Shown here: piece by piece, positions 1 through 12,300 of the stretch | How the letters are laid out: every line of letters starts with the position of its first letter | How positions within the stretch are numbered: the stretch's first letter is position 1 | DNA from: Isoperla grammatica | Taxonomy: Eukaryota > Arthropoda > Insecta > Plecoptera > Perlodidae | Reading direction: 5' to 3' | NCBI GenBank assembly: GCA_945910005.1 | Contig: OX246743.1 | Coordinates: 9,232,736 to 9,296,735 of the forward strand | DNA length: 64,000 bases | The notes under the pieces: generated by a model | Seen by the model: the letters and a program-made list of their open reading frames with translations, nothing else | Told to the model about the DNA's origin: nothing | Database searches by the model: none | Translations under genes and position numbers: made by a program

Positions 1-617
1 AGGGTGACGGAGGCTCGAGGACGGCAGTGGAGGTGCGAACTGCGAAGGCACAGGACGTGCGGTTCTGAACAAGTGGGTCTCGCGACTTACTACCGTGAAT
101 TCCGTGTGAAAATAGTGTAATACAGATAGTGTATACGTCATATTACGGTTCGCATAATATAATAATAGTTTTCTTGATTAGGAGTGCACTCCGATTATTG
201 TGTGTTTAATAAGTATATGTACAATTGTTTTTAATCAAACCTAATTCAATTTGCGTGTGTTCTGTGAGTGGAGCGCTGCGATTCGTGGACCATACAGGTA
301 ACGATATCATTATCATTATATCCTACCTTTCCTCGCCATTTCCTTAGCACTGCACCCATGTATAGGGGGTTGCAACGTAACAAGATGGTAAACGATTATG
401 TAAGTGGTATTTGAAAAAGTGGCATATGAATGGATGTGTTATATAAATGTTAACATCTGATCTAAATTTAAATTCTGATTGTAATTGTACATTTGAAATA
501 GTATTTGAATGTTTGCATTATGTAAATTCTCAAAACTATTGTAATTTTAAAAAGTTATTTTAGTTGTAATTGAAAATGTAGTATGTTAATTGTTGCATTA
601 TAATGTCTATATATATT
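1..617. other. Unassigned leading sequence
   Basis: No coding frame or known repeat is visible. The first 300 bases are richer in G, C and CpG than the AT-rich DNA after them and end in CATACAG followed by GTAACG near 300, which looks like an exon/intron donor. It could be an untranslated first exon of a gene lying off the left edge or the leader of an old element, but nothing in the window supports either choice. Confidence 0.2.

Positions 618-618
<1 letters not shown>

Positions 619-698
<80 letters not shown>
619..698. repeat. (TAA)n microsatellite
   Basis: About 80 bases of uninterrupted TAA/AAT trinucleotide repeat, ending at AATAGC. It is simple sequence with no coding meaning. Confidence 0.95.
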
Positions 699-892
699 GC
701 AATTTTAATAATAATAATTCTTCGTAGGAATACCGGTTATAGAATCATTGGTTTTACTGTTCACACTAGATTTACCTGATGTGCCAGATATATTAGGGTG
801 TTTGAATGGTTGGAAAGCAATGTCCGAGGGCCGTTATTAGAATTAAATCATATAATTCGTCTTTACGATTAAAAAAAACCTTCAGTCAGTAT

Positions 893-930
893 TGCCGGTG
901 GCCGGAATCGAACCGGTGACCTCAGAAATT
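893..930 (-). repeat. tRNA-like T-arm remnant
   Basis: On the minus strand the sequence reads GGTTCGATTCC within a CCGG..CCGG stem, which is a good RNA polymerase III B box / T-arm. No A box or 5' tRNA half is visible upstream on that strand, so this is most likely the surviving 3' part of a tRNA-derived SINE and not a tRNA gene. Confidence 0.4.
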
Positions 931-1180
931 TCGTACATTTTCATTACACTTTTCAATTTATATCATCACTATACGAAAGGAAAGCCACTCATAAATAATT
1001 CTATAAGTGGTATTTTCACACACATCTAGATGTGTGTGTGAAGATTTATTTTAGATCGTTTGAAAGTGATTTAGAAAGTAATAAATTCAATTAGTTGTGA
1101 ATGGAATAGTGTTGTAGTAATGTCTGCATTATAAACCTTTGAAACTTTTGTAGGTTTTAAATAGTTATCAGTCAAAGTCT

Positions 1181-1235
1181 ACTTGATCTCCGCTTAGCAA
1201 AAGTTCGACGAGACCCCGATACACGGGGATCAAGT
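1181..1235. repeat. Short hairpin MITE, degenerate copy
   Basis: The ends ACTTGATCTCCGC and GGGGATCAAGT are inverted, and the interior contains AGTTCGACGAG. The same pieces occur in a nearly perfect hairpin at 50288-50366, so this is a diverged, internally shortened copy of that small element. Confidence 0.5.
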
Positions 1236-1510
1236 TTAGTAACCAGAAGTATGTTGTATCGATCGTATACATAAGTTGTATATGTTGAAGAACATGTATA
1301 ATTATCCCGAAGCCACCTTAGCGTTATGATTGTCATGGAGGAGTAAGTCGTGACTCATACAATAAAATCAGTAAAATTACAATCATTAAAATATAAAAAA
1401 CTCTTTATTCTTTATTATCAAGCACCCTCAACATTTCACGTTCCTATAGGTGTAACGGTTTGAGCTGAACGTAAATCAGTCAACGCTTAGCTCCAACCGT
1501 TGTACCTATA

Positions 1511-1661
<151 letters not shown>

Positions 1662-1787
1662 GGTCTTTATTGAAAGCGGGATTAAGGCCAGTTGGGCCTT
1701 CTCTTACATCCAACCTACTTATACACTAACAAAAATCAACGTCTCATTCATCCATCCCATTCACTCTATTTATTTTCCATTGACGTC

Positions 1788-3475
1788 CAAGAGCCAGCAA
1801 CATAAAAGCTCCCCTCATAAGGTACATATGTTTTGACTATTGGAATAGGAGCGGAAAAACTACTCTACTAACAAAACGCGCGTCTTACTCCTCAACGTGG
1901 GGGCTTTTAGGCCCCACAGGGGGCCAAAAAAGCCGAAAAAAGGCCCAAGGTTCCCCTCATAAGGTACATGGATGGAGTAAACGCCATTTTGTAGAGATAA
2001 GTGTCCCAAATAGGAATTCGAAGAGTAAGACGGGATATTAGGGGGCGTTTACCGATCAGACGCCATTTTACCCAAAAAGGGCCATTTTTTATTTTCGCAC
2101 ATGCATGCGCTTAAACACTCAAAACATATCCGGAAATGTCTCGAGACGTAGAAAAACATACATTTTAAAGAAATTTTGGGTTATTGTCCTCGCCAGACGC
2201 CCTCAAAAGGGGCCCAAAAAGGCCAAGGTTCCCCTCATAAGGTACATGAATGGAGTAAACGCCATTTTGTAAAGATAAGTGTCCCAAATAGGAATTCGAA
2301 GAGTAAGACGGGATATTAGGGGGCGTTTGCCGATCAGACGCCATTTTACCCAATTGGGCCATTTTTTATTTTCGCACATGCATGCGCTTAAACACTCAAA
2401 ACATATCCGGAAATGTCTCGAGACGTAGAAAAACATACATTTTAAAGAAATTTTGGGTTATTGTCCTCGCCAGACGCCCTCAAAAGGGGCCCAAAAAGGC
2501 CAAGGTTCCCCTCATAAGGTACATGAATGGAGTAAACGCCATTTTGTAGAGATAAGTGTCCCAAATAGGAATTTGAGGAGTAAGACGGGATATTAGGGGG
2601 CGTTTACCGATCAGACGCCATTTTGTCCAAAAAGGGCCGCTTTTTATTTTCACACGTGCACGCGCTTTAACACCCAAAACATATCCTTCAATCCTGACAT
2701 TAATAATAATAAATACTGGTATATTAAAGTTAGGGGTGGGCGGAGCTTCAAAACTATCGCATCCGGATCGAGGCTGTGGGGGGGGGGGGGGGGGGGGCTG
2801 GCGAGGACATCACACAATATCTTAGAAATGTATTCACCTCTAGGGGCATTTAAGGATATGTTTTGGGTGTTAAAGCGCGTGCACGTGTGAAAATAAAAAG
2901 TGGCCCTTTTTGGACAAAATGGCGTCTGATCGGTAAACGCCCCCTAATATCCCGTCTTACTCTTCGAATTCGTATTTGGGACACTTATCTCTACAAAATG
3001 GCGTTTACTCCATTCATGTACCTTATGAGGGGAACCTTGGCCTTTTTGGGCCGCTTTTGAGGGCGTCTGGCGAGGACAATAACCCAAAATTTCTTTAAAA
3101 TGTATGTTTTTCTACGTCTCGAGACATTTCCGGATATGTTTTGAGTGTTTAAGCGCATGCATGTGCGAAAATAAAAAATGGCCCTTTTTGGGTAAAATGG
3201 CGTCTGATCGGTAAACGCCCCCTAATATCCCGTCTTACTCTTCGAATTCCTATTTGGGACACTTATCTCTACAAAATGGCGTTTACTCCATCCATGTACC
3301 TTATGAGGGGAACCTTGGGCCTTTTTTCGGCTTTTTTGGCCCCCTGTGGGGCCTAAAAGCCCCCACGTTGAGGAGTAAGACGCGCGTTTTGTTAGTAGAG
3401 TAGTTTTTTCCGCTCCTATTTCAAAAGTCAAAACATATGTACCTTATGAGGGGAGCTTTTATGTTGCTGGCTCTC
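1788..3475. mobile_element. Foldback-like element with internally repeated inverted arms
   Basis: The left arm begins CAAGAGCCAGCAACAT and the right arm ends ATGTTGCTGGCTCTC; they are inverse complements over hundreds of bases. Each arm is built of a 278-bp direct repeat: three units on the left (landmark CCTCATAAGGTACATG near 1953, 2231 and 2508) and two on the right, plus a terminal part-unit. The loop around 2690-2830 holds a run of 20 G. The flanks are CGTC at 1784-1787 and 3476-3479, a 4-bp target duplication. No transposase is encoded. Long subrepeat-built inverted arms are the hallmark of foldback transposons. Confidence 0.75.
2778..2797. repeat. Poly-G run in foldback loop
   Basis: Twenty consecutive G between the two arms of the foldback element. 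Similar G or C runs recur near 38160, 40482, 56806, 58051, 59775 and 59833. Confidence 0.9.
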
Positions 3476-3479
3476 CGTC

Positions 3480-3707
3480 TAGTACATTCTGCCATAATTG
3501 GTATTTAAAATAAGTGTTAACTTTATTAAAATAGTGATTGTGAGTTTTTAATCGAAATAACCCTAAATTGTCATGATAAACATCCCTTATCTCTGCAGGT
3601 AGAGCATTCCAGGTGCGTATAGCATGTATTATGAAGGAATTATCTAAAATATTAGTTCTGTGGATAGGAAAAGCTAGTATAGTGCCGGATCTTGATCTGG
3701 TGTTGAA

Positions 3708-3712
<5 letters not shown>
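3480..3712 (-). pseudogene. C-terminal fragment of LINE reverse transcriptase ORF
   Basis: The minus-strand frame encodes a tail of roughly 75 residues with the pattern typical of the far C-terminus of CR1/Jockey-like LINE ORF2 proteins: an RT near the start, then SFIIHAIRTWNALPAEIR, then a short segment rich in F, Y and K. The catalytic reverse transcriptase domain itself is absent. The upstream frame runs into the (CT)n reading of the microsatellite, so the longer open frame with an SL-repeat N-terminus is an artefact. The present stop codon lies inside the inserted foldback element. No function remains. Confidence 0.6.

Positions 3713-3803
<91 letters not shown>
3713..3803. repeat. (GA)n microsatellite
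   Basis: About 90 bases of GA dinucleotide between the truncated 5' end of the LINE and the start of the first large tandem array. Confidence 0.95.
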
Positions 3804-3804
<1 letters not shown>

Positions 3805-4144
3805 AATTTATGTATTGTTACTGTAGAGTGTATTTTTTGATGTTATAATATTGTATTCAAGAAAATTAATATGTAAATCATCCGATTATTCCTTTTCTTT
3901 GCGTTCGGGTTAATTTATTTCGTCTTTAGTATGTTTTGTTGCATTGCTAATGTTTGTTTTTTAATTTTTTTAGTTGGGTTACAAGTGAACGTCTAAAACG
4001 CAGATTATGAAGTGGATTTGGAATTCCGTCACAAGCTTCTGTAACCACGATCCCATGTAGAAAAGTTCTTCGCAGTTTGAGAGGTCAACGTGATACAGGT
4101 GAGGCTTTGCTACTTTGTAACAACTTTGTGCCCGTCTTCGTCCA

Positions 4145-4587
4145 CAGGGGCGCCGACTATGTGGGTGCTCAGGGGCTGAAGCACCCATCGGATTGTTTTG
4201 AGGGGTGCGCAGCACCCCTGCAAATATGAAAAATTATACCTATTTATATAAGAGTTTTGAGGTCTTAGTTTTCAGAAAAAGTTTTAAAAATATTTTGTAC
4301 GATTATGTTTCTATTTTTATCTTGGATACAATCAAAGTGATTACAATAATGTTTTTTTGGCATTATTATATGTATATTATTATATATATATTTTAAATGC
4401 ATTATTTTGGCATTGCATTCACGCCACTTTTTTTCTAGAACGCACCAAACACACTCTTAAAACGGAGCTTAAAATTTTTTCGCCTGCGGCGCTATAAATG
4501 GGAGGCTCTGCCTCCCAAAGCCCCGTGCTTGGTCCTTTTTCCGCGAAGTTGAGCACCCCTCGGAATTTGGAAAACCCGGCGCCCCTG
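4145..4587. mobile_element. hAT-like MITE, 443 bp
   Basis: The termini are the 11-bp inverted repeat CAGGGGCGCCG / CGGCGCCCCTG, flanked by a perfect 8-bp duplication TTCGTCCA (4137-4144 and 4588-4595). Eight-base duplications and CAGGGGC termini are typical of hAT elements. The homologous position in array units 2 and 3 lacks the insert. The AT-rich centre has no transposase, so it is non-autonomous. Confidence 0.88.
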
Positions 4588-4843
4588 TTCGTCCATGCCA
4601 CATTTTGCTTTGCTACTTAACTAATGCCCTCTATATTCAGCTGTCAAATTAGATTTAAGTTGAACTTGTCTAAATATGTGGAATTCAGATAACTGATATC
4701 CACGAATATAGTCACACTAAAAAATGTATGAAAGGCAATTCGATGGGAAAGACCTGTTGTTTCGAAATTCGATCGCAATTCAATGTGAAGGACCTTCTCA
4801 ACCCAACGGTTGAGTAGGTCGTTAAAAACTAAATTATCAATTG

Positions 4844-5901
4844 ACCAGTTTCCTTAACAGCGCTTTGGCGAGTTTTGGAAGCTCGCATATGACATAGTTA
4901 ACATTGAAGACATAGGCGAAAAACCACTTATCTCGCTCTAGCTACGAAAATAATTTTTTTAGCGGGAGACTTATTTGAAAGCGTTTATGGGAATTACAAT
5001 TCTACGTATTTTGAAAGTATTACAAAAAATCTACATGCAGCAATGAGGGAGTTATTGATCGTAAATGATCTTCTTGCGTGTGGCTGCTGCGCGAATCTCG
5101 CCTCTAAGGCGTGACCTTCTGTCGTATACGCAGGTTGAGCCGTCGCTGGTGTGTTTGGTGAAAATAGAACCACGCTCATTGGATCTGACAGATCGGCGCG
5201 TCAAGTTGACTTAAATGTGCAATATTAGGTTCGGGATTTGTAAATCATATACAAAGGAAGTGTAATTATTTATTATTTTTAAACTTCTCACAAACGTCTG
5301 GTAGGCTATGTATACAGCATTTGTTAAAAAATGAATTATACAAATAAGTGATAAACATATCGAGGCGGAATGTTAAATTCAGTGCTATATTACCAGTTTG
5401 TCATATTAAGAAATCAACCGTAAGAAAAAAATACACTTGCTTGGTGATGTACACTATTCGCCGATCTATCAGATCCAATGAGCGTGTTGATAGGTTCTAT
5501 TTTCATATTTGCTAGTTGTACAACGGTTTCTTGGCGCGGCTTGTTCGTTTGAAATGTGCATCTCACTCAAATCTCGCTAGTAGACCTTACGCACACCAGC
5601 GACGGCTCAGCCTGCGTATACGACAGAAGGTCACGCCTTAGAGGCGAGATTTGCGCAGCAGCCACACGCAAGAAGATCATTTACGATCAATAACTCCCTC
5701 ATCGCTGCATGTAGATTTTTCGTAATACTTTCGAAATACGTAGAATTGTAGTTCCCATAAACGCCTTCAAATAAGTCTCCCGCTAAAAAAATTATTTTCG
5801 TAGCTAGAGCGAGATAAGTGGGTTTTCGCCTATGCCTTCAATGTTATCTATGTCATATGCGAGCTTCCAAAACTCGCCGCAGCGCTGTTGATGAAACTGG
5901 T
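4844..5901. mobile_element. Long-TIR element, 1058 bp
   Basis: The left arm 4844-5197 and the right arm 5458-5901 are inverted copies with scattered mismatches, starting ACCAGTTTC and ending GAAACTGGT. The flanks are CAATTG on both sides (4838-4843, 5902-5907), a 6-bp duplication, and the related array unit has a near-empty site at 24090-24110. No open frame of note lies in the loop. Six-base duplications with long TIRs are seen in Polinton-type and a few other DNA transposons, but the AC..GT termini do not settle the family. Confidence 0.78.
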
Positions 5902-6851
5902 CAATTGCCATTATTAAAAGTACCATAACTATTTGTTTAGCACAACTACTCCGTTTTGTTTTACAGGGAAATAATTGAAACCCAGTAGCCTAATGCAGTG
6001 AGCGGTCGACGAGGCAAATGATTTGGACAACAGCGCCCCGGCCCCACGATGCCCCACGATGCCCCACGATGCCCCACGATGCCCCGTATGCTCCAATACC
6101 TACCAATACAGAATACCAGGGACGATCAACTGCACAGGTGGGTTTATATCCACATAGCAATGCAACATTTTGAACGCGTTCTTACACTCGATTTACCACT
6201 TCCTCTGTATGCCTGTTGTTGGGAATACCCAATAGGAATGTGGGGTTTAGGAATATAATATTTGTTGAGTATTAATTAATATTTGTTATCCGTAATAATT
6301 TCAAATTATTATGAATATTAATGTAAACAAGATAATTCTTTAACTGGGTTGTATAATATATATATCTATATATATATATACGTAGTTAAGTTGTCCAAGA
6401 TATTTTGATAATGTAAAGAGTATATGCAATGAAATGTATGAATGTATGTATATTACATAACCTTAAACGTTTTATGTATATATCTTGCGTGGGCTCCTTT
6501 CAAAATGATTTTGATATACATTTGTGAATAATGTATCTTAAACTGTAAGTTTGAAAAAATAAAATATACGAAAACTAAAAAAAAAAAAAGAAAAGAAATG
6601 TTGGTTATAGATCATATCATGTATGAATGTTTAGTTTGTATAATACAAAAATTTGTGCGTTATACATTTGTAAATAATGTATCTTATATTGTATGTTTGA
6701 AAAAATAAAATGAACGAAAACTTAAAAAAAAAAAAAAAAAAAAAGTTGGTTATACGAGTAGATCATATCATATTATGTAAATTGTATTTGAAATAATGGT
6801 AAAGGAATGCCAGAAGAGAATGTTTGAATAAATGTCTGCTCCGCATCGTCC

Positions 6852-7364
6852 TTGGAAGATCCAACATTTCTTGGAGTGTCTTGGAGTAATTCTCGCCTCC
6901 CGATTCAGCTGGTGCCACCACATTCGATATATACACATCAACGTGTAGTACGAATATTTCAGCGCTCTCTTGATCCATACATTCCCAATATGGCCAAGTT
7001 ATCCTCACTTGAATCACAAATGCTTGTTTCATTTGGGCTGGCGCTGTCAGACAAGTATAGATTCTGCAACCATCTACAGAACAGAGTACTGAGAAGTGAG
7101 AACAACTGTACAATCACCCAAAGCTACCCTGATCCAATGGCTTCACCAAGACATCGGCTTCCCTATGCTTCAAGAGCATATCACCGCTATCTCTTGCACA
7201 TTCGTACATGCCCTCAGAAGACACCCCAATGCTGCGGTGCGCTTCCGGTATTCTTTTCATCCCGGCAAACACGCCCGTCACCCAAGACCAATCGCCAGTA
7301 TTGGAACCAGAGCGGCGTATACCTCAAATGCAGAAAAACGCCTAAACAACAGCACATAGCCTAA
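6852..7364 (+). other. Open frame of unknown meaning in array A unit
   Basis: A 170-residue frame opens here, and the last 91 residues stay open in the sister copy at 25200-25475 with point changes. A second frame, 7096-7359, is also open in both. Because the two copies are close in sequence, open frames alone do not prove coding. I recognise no domain, and the start of the long frame is lost in unit 2. It may be the wreck of a gene inside the repeated unit or chance. Confidence 0.15.
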
Positions 7365-7570
7365 ATCAAGTTCCCAACCAAGTTCAGCCTAAAAGAGGAT
7401 ATGACTTCGGCGGAATTGCGTCGCCCTGGGACGGATCGGCTACGTGTGGCCTGTCTTCTCTGACGTCACTTCATGGCACGCATACGAATACTCTACAATT
7501 TTGGAACGTTCCCTCATAGATGATGTTGGTTGGAATTATGCGTTTCCATATATAGATATCGATATATCTA

Positions 7571-8139
7571 TATATACCCAGAGTATTTTATACATTGGTA
7601 TTTTGTAAGGAGATTGTATTTGGGGAGTTTATAATATTGTCTTCAGGAAAAGTAATATACAAAAGGTGATTCTTGTGATCGGTTTAAACTTATTTCGTCC
7701 TTAATGTGTTATGTTGCATTGCTAATTTTTGTTTTCATTTTCTCAGGTGGACTTTCAAGTGTAGGTCTAAAACGCAGACTGTAACATCGGCAAGACGATT
7801 TAAATTCCGTCGAAGCTTTTGTAACCACAACTACAACAATCACATGTAGAAAAGTTCTTCGTGGTTTGGGCCGTCAACATGACGCAGGTGGGTGTTTTGT
7901 TATTATGTAACAACTTTGTGGCCATCTTAGGCCTAAGCCACTTTTTGCCGTGAAACTTTACTAATGCCCTCTAGATTCAGTTTTCAATGTAGATTAATCT
8001 CGATATGTCTAAATAAGTGAAAACAGATAACTAATATCCACGAAAATAGGCACATCACACTAAAAAACTTATGAAAGGCAATTCGATGGCAAGGCCTGGT
8101 TGTATGGATCAAACGGTTGAGTAGGTCGCTAAACACCAG
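7571..8139 (+). repeat. Array A, unit 2, first part
   Basis: Homologous to 3822-4830 without the MITE. It runs into the composite insertion at CAG (8137-8139) and resumes at 24090 on the far side. Confidence 0.8.
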
Positions 8140-8339
8140 GGCCTGGATTCACGAAGGTGCCTAACTTAGGACGTCTTAGCGTTAGGATTTGCCTAAGATA
8201 AGACACTGGTAAGACACTGCTAGGACGTCCTAACTAGACGTCCTAAGTTAAGTCACGGCCTATTCTCAAAGATTCTTAACAACGTCTTAGCGATGTCCTA
8301 AGGATTAGAACGCACGTCATAGATGACGTCATTGTTGGA

Positions 8340-8641
8340 TGCACTCTTGACCAATAACAATAAAAATATTTAAAATAGTTCGAAATTTGAATATTTTATT
8401 CTTTGGAACGTAATTAACTACTTGTTCCATTCAACTTGTTTGAAAGTTATAAAAACAGAGGGTTTTATTTTGATATTTTATGTCATAACAAAAAAGAGTT
8501 TTTGAAGGAAGTGAAGACAGTAGGGCTGTAAGCTGTATATAATATAATGAAATAAAATTAATGCAATGATTTATGTTTATTTAATAACGCCTTATATTAT
8601 AAGATAAAATTAAGTAAAGGTTACCTGTATAGGTATGTATT
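8340..8641. other. AT-rich interior of the composite element
   Basis: After the left TIR block with its repeated TAGGACGTCCTA motifs, this stretch is AT-rich and has no open frame or recognisable repeat. Confidence 0.4.
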
Positions 8642-8926
8642 TACGTACGTATGTATGTATGTATGTATGTATGTATGTATGTATGTATTTATGTATGTAT
8701 GTATGTATGTATGTATGTATACAGTATGTATGTATGTATGTATGTATGTATGTATGTATGTATGTATGTATGTATGTATGTATGTATGTATGTATGTATG
8801 TATGTATGTATGTATGTATGTATGTATGTATGTATGTATGTATGTATGTATGTATGTATGTATGTATGTATGTATGTATGTATGTATGTATGTATGTATG
8901 TATGTATGTATGTATGTATGTATGTA
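8642..8926. repeat. (TATG)n microsatellite, left part
   Basis: About 285 bases of TATG with two small interruptions (TATTTATG and ACAGTATG). The BEL element is inserted directly into this tract, which continues at 15479-15573. Confidence 0.95.
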
Positions 8927-9307
8927 TGTTATGTCAGGGGATGTTGACATAAGTAATGTTTCAATTCAAGATGGGAGAATAAATAAAAATCAAATTCATC
9001 ACACGGAAATATATATAATGAATACAAAATATACCAACTAGACAATGTATCTGTAGATAATCAGAACTAAAGAGTGAATACAGAATAGGTAAGCTTCTTC
9101 GAGCACAAACGACTGTTTCGTAACGAGTCCACAACGCAAGTCCGAGTCGCCCTAATCTCCAACCGTCACTCCCCGCTAGCTTGGTGGCCAGGCACAAGGC
9201 GCATGCCTCGAAGTTTCAATAGCTCGCCGCGGAGCAGCACGGAACGAAGGGCGCGCGCAGGAGGCGCGCACAATACAAAATAATATAAATGCACTAAAGA
9301 GTAAACA
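8927..9307 (-). repeat. BEL/Pao 3' LTR
   Basis: 381 bp; in plus-strand reading it starts TGTTATGTCAGGGG and ends AGAGTAAACA, giving TG..CA ends. It matches 15098-15478 without a difference I could see. Confidence 0.95.
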
Positions 9308-9320
9308 TACCGCCCACCTT
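9308..9320 (-). promoter_or_regulatory. BEL/Pao polypurine tract
   Basis: On the minus strand AAGGTGGGCGGTA lies directly before the 3' LTR. This is the expected place for the plus-strand DNA primer of reverse transcription. Confidence 0.75.
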
Positions 9321-9378
9321 GAAAGGCTGGGCTTTCAATAACAAACACAAACACAGCGATACACAAAAATCACAGTGA

Positions 9379-12300
9379 TCAGTCTGTAGGTAACGGGCAC
9401 AGATTGTTGGTAGCCCGCTTGAAGAGTCCTCGTGAAGTCTTGACCGTAGCGACACGCACGATGCCATCAGCACCAGGGTGTAGAGTCACGACCCGACCGA
9501 TATCCCAGGTAAGGGGAGGACGAAAGTCTTCCTTGAGAAGCACCAAGGAGTTGAGTTGAATGTCCCGGCCCATGGCGCTCCATTTATGACGCTGTTGCAG
9601 AGATGTCAGGTACTCGGATGAGTAGCGACGCCAGAAAGCTTGGAGTAGCTGTTGGCCTCTCTGCCACCTACTCAGACGGTTAGTACTAAGTGAGGTGAGG
9701 TCGGGTTCAACAGGCGTGGAATGAGTATCAGAGATGAGAAAATGAGCTGGGGTAAGTGAAAGTAAGTCATCAGGGTTGGAAGATAGTGGAGTGATAGGTC
9801 TCGAGTTAACGCAGGATTCGATTTGACATAGCAGGGTTATTAGTTCATCGAACTGCAACTGAGCATTGCCCATCAAACGCTTGAGATGACCTTTCACAGT
9901 TTTAACACCAGCTTCCCACAAACCGCCAAAGTGAGGTGATCTAGCAGGGATGAACTTCCACGTTATCTCATCTTCAGCTAGAAGCCTAGCTACGTCATGT
10001 TGATACGCGTTAGATAGAAACAACTTGCGTAGATCGGCGAGTTCATTTTTTGCTCCAACAAACGTGGTAGCGTTATCGCAATAGATGTGAGTAGGTTTGC
10101 CTCTTCTTGAAATGAATCGTTTGAAGGCAGCAAGAAAGGCTTCTGTGGTGAGATCCATCACCAATTCCAAGTGGATGGCCTTGGTGGCCATGCAAATGAA
10201 TAAGGCAATATAGGTTTTTACAGCAGTTGAACGTCGTTGGAACATTCGTTTAGCGTATATAGGGCCACAGTAATCCACACCGCAATTTAGGAATGGACGA
10301 CTTGGTTGAACACGGTAGTGTGGCAAATCACCCATTAATTGCTTGTTGTTTGTTGGATTTACCTTGAAGCACTTGATGCACTTTCGAACTATCCTTCGCG
10401 TGAGAATTTTTCCATTGATGGGCCAAAATTTTGTTCTGATTCTTGCTAGAAGGGCTTGAGGTCCGGCATGAAGGGATTTGATATGTTCCCTTTGAATAAT
10501 TAGTTTAGTTATGACATGATCTTCGGGCAAGATGATAGGATGTTTATGGTTATAGTCAAGTTCGGAATGTTTTAAACGACCGCCCACCCTGAGCAAACCA
10601 TTAGTGTCAACGAAGGGGTTTAAGGTGCGAAGTTTGCTGCTAGGCTTGACTTGACCTTTCTTTTTTAGGCTCTTAATTTCATCTGCAAAATGCAGTTGTT
10701 GAGCAGAATTAATCCAAAAGACTTCAGCTACTTGAAGCTCGGGCACCGTCAGGGGGCCAAACTGCCTCTGGTTGCGATGTAGTCTTGTGTTGTTGACGAA
10801 TCGCTTGCACAATGCGGTGATTCTTGTAAGCTTGTACCAGCAGGAGAACTTCGAGTCTAAGTTGAGATTTTCTGCTGACTCTAGATTAACTGGACAAGAG
10901 ATGATCAGGTTTTTCTTTTCTTCAAGTATGTCCGGTGAAGGAATTTCTTGTTGTATAGACGCGGTAGGCCATTGCCTGGAATCATGCTTGAGCCAGGAAG
11001 GACCAAACCACCAAAGTTCAGAGTTTATGAGTTGTTTTGGGGTAGTACCTCGAGATAAAATGTCAGCGGAATTGTCCCCTGAGTTGACGTGCCTCCAGGT
11101 GCATTGATTTGTGAGGCCTTGAATTTCCGACACTCGATTAGCAACAAAGGTTTTCCACTTGTTGGAAGGAGAAGCGAGCCAGTGCAGTACTATTGTGGAA
11201 TCAGTCCACAAGTGAGTAGCTTTGATGCGGTGCCGGCTTAACTCGTCAGCGACCTTGGAGACCAGTTGGGCAAGAATGAGTGCGCCGCACAGTTCGAGTC
11301 TGGGAAGAGATATTTTCTTCAAGGGTGCGACACGAGACTTGGCGCACAATAGATTAACGGAAGCTACATCGTTGGAGTGTCCACTTCGGATGTAGATGCA
11401 GGCGCCGTAGCTTGTTTCGGAGGCATCAGAGAACCCGTGGAGTTCGACGGAGGTTTCGTCAGTGCCATGAGTAATTCTTCGCTTGATTGACGCATCATTT
11501 AGGTCGAACAGCCTGGATCTATAGTGCATCCACGTAGTGTGGATGTGGAATGGCACCGATTCGTCCCAGCTGATGTTTAGCTGCCATAATTGTTGCATGA
11601 TGATTTTGGCTACAATGATTACTGGGGCAACGAGTCCCAGAGGATCAAATAACCGACTAGTTTCAGAGAGAATGGTTCTTTTGGTTACATTCGGAGGCTT
11701 GTCTGGGAGGGTAACCTTGAACTGGAAAGTGTCTGATGTAGGTTGCCAATGGATTCCTAAGGCCTTGATACTAGCCTTGCTATCTTCGGTATCAATGGAA
11801 TAGTATTGGTCCCTATGTTCAGGAGGAATGTTCTTCAACAGTTCAGGGTGATTGGCACACCATTTCCGTAACTCGAATCCACCTGAGTCAAGCATGTGAA
11901 TCATTTCGGATTGTATTTGGAGAGCTGTTTCGAGAGAGTTAGAACCAGTAACTAGATCATCAACATAAAAGTCATTAACTGCAGTCTGAGCAGCAAGTGG
12001 GTAATTATGTTTCTCATCTCCAGCGAGCTGCTGTAATGTTCTAATTGCAAGGAATGGTGCGGCAGCGGTACCATAGGTTACTGTAGTCAACCGATATGTT
12101 TGTAGTTCTTCGTCAGGATTGTTCCGCCACACGATGCGTTGGTATTCTGTTTGAGTAGGCTCAACAAGAATTTGCCTATACATTTGCTTGATATCTGTGG
12201 TGAAAACATAGACATGCATACGGAAAGACAGCATGATTGAAAACAAGTCACGTTGAATAGTTGGTCCAACCATTAATATATCGTTTAATGACTGGCCACT

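Larger units (their letters stand above)
3822..7570 (+). repeat. Large tandem array A, unit 1 (about 2.26 kb without inserts)
   Basis: This unit recurs head to tail in 7571-8139 plus 24090-25690 (unit 2) and 25691-26175 (start of unit 3). Shared landmarks are TTATTTCGTCYTTA (3914, 7692, 25769), GGTTGAGTAGGTCG, CCCAGTAGCCTAA and GGGACGATCAACTGCACAGG. Unit 1 is interrupted by 4145-4587 and 4844-5901; sister units give the empty sites. It also contains a local duplication at about 6530-6745 of an AATAAAAT signal followed by an A-tract and GTTGGTTATA, which resembles a polyadenylated transcript end. Pyrimidine-AG splice-acceptor-like sites occur before GTGGA and before GAAATAATTG. I do not recognise the family. 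Confidence 0.8.

Noticed and set aside
2165..3060. Repeated 65-77-residue frames on both strands
   Set aside because: Readings of the 278-bp foldback subrepeats in inverted orientation, not a protein family.
8621..9041. Open frames across the TATG tract at the left of the BEL element
   Set aside because: Microsatellite readings only; part of the frame is LTR sequence.
10772..12269. Plus-strand and alternate-frame open frames inside the BEL region
   Set aside because: Shadows of the 1.7-k-residue polyprotein on the minus strand.
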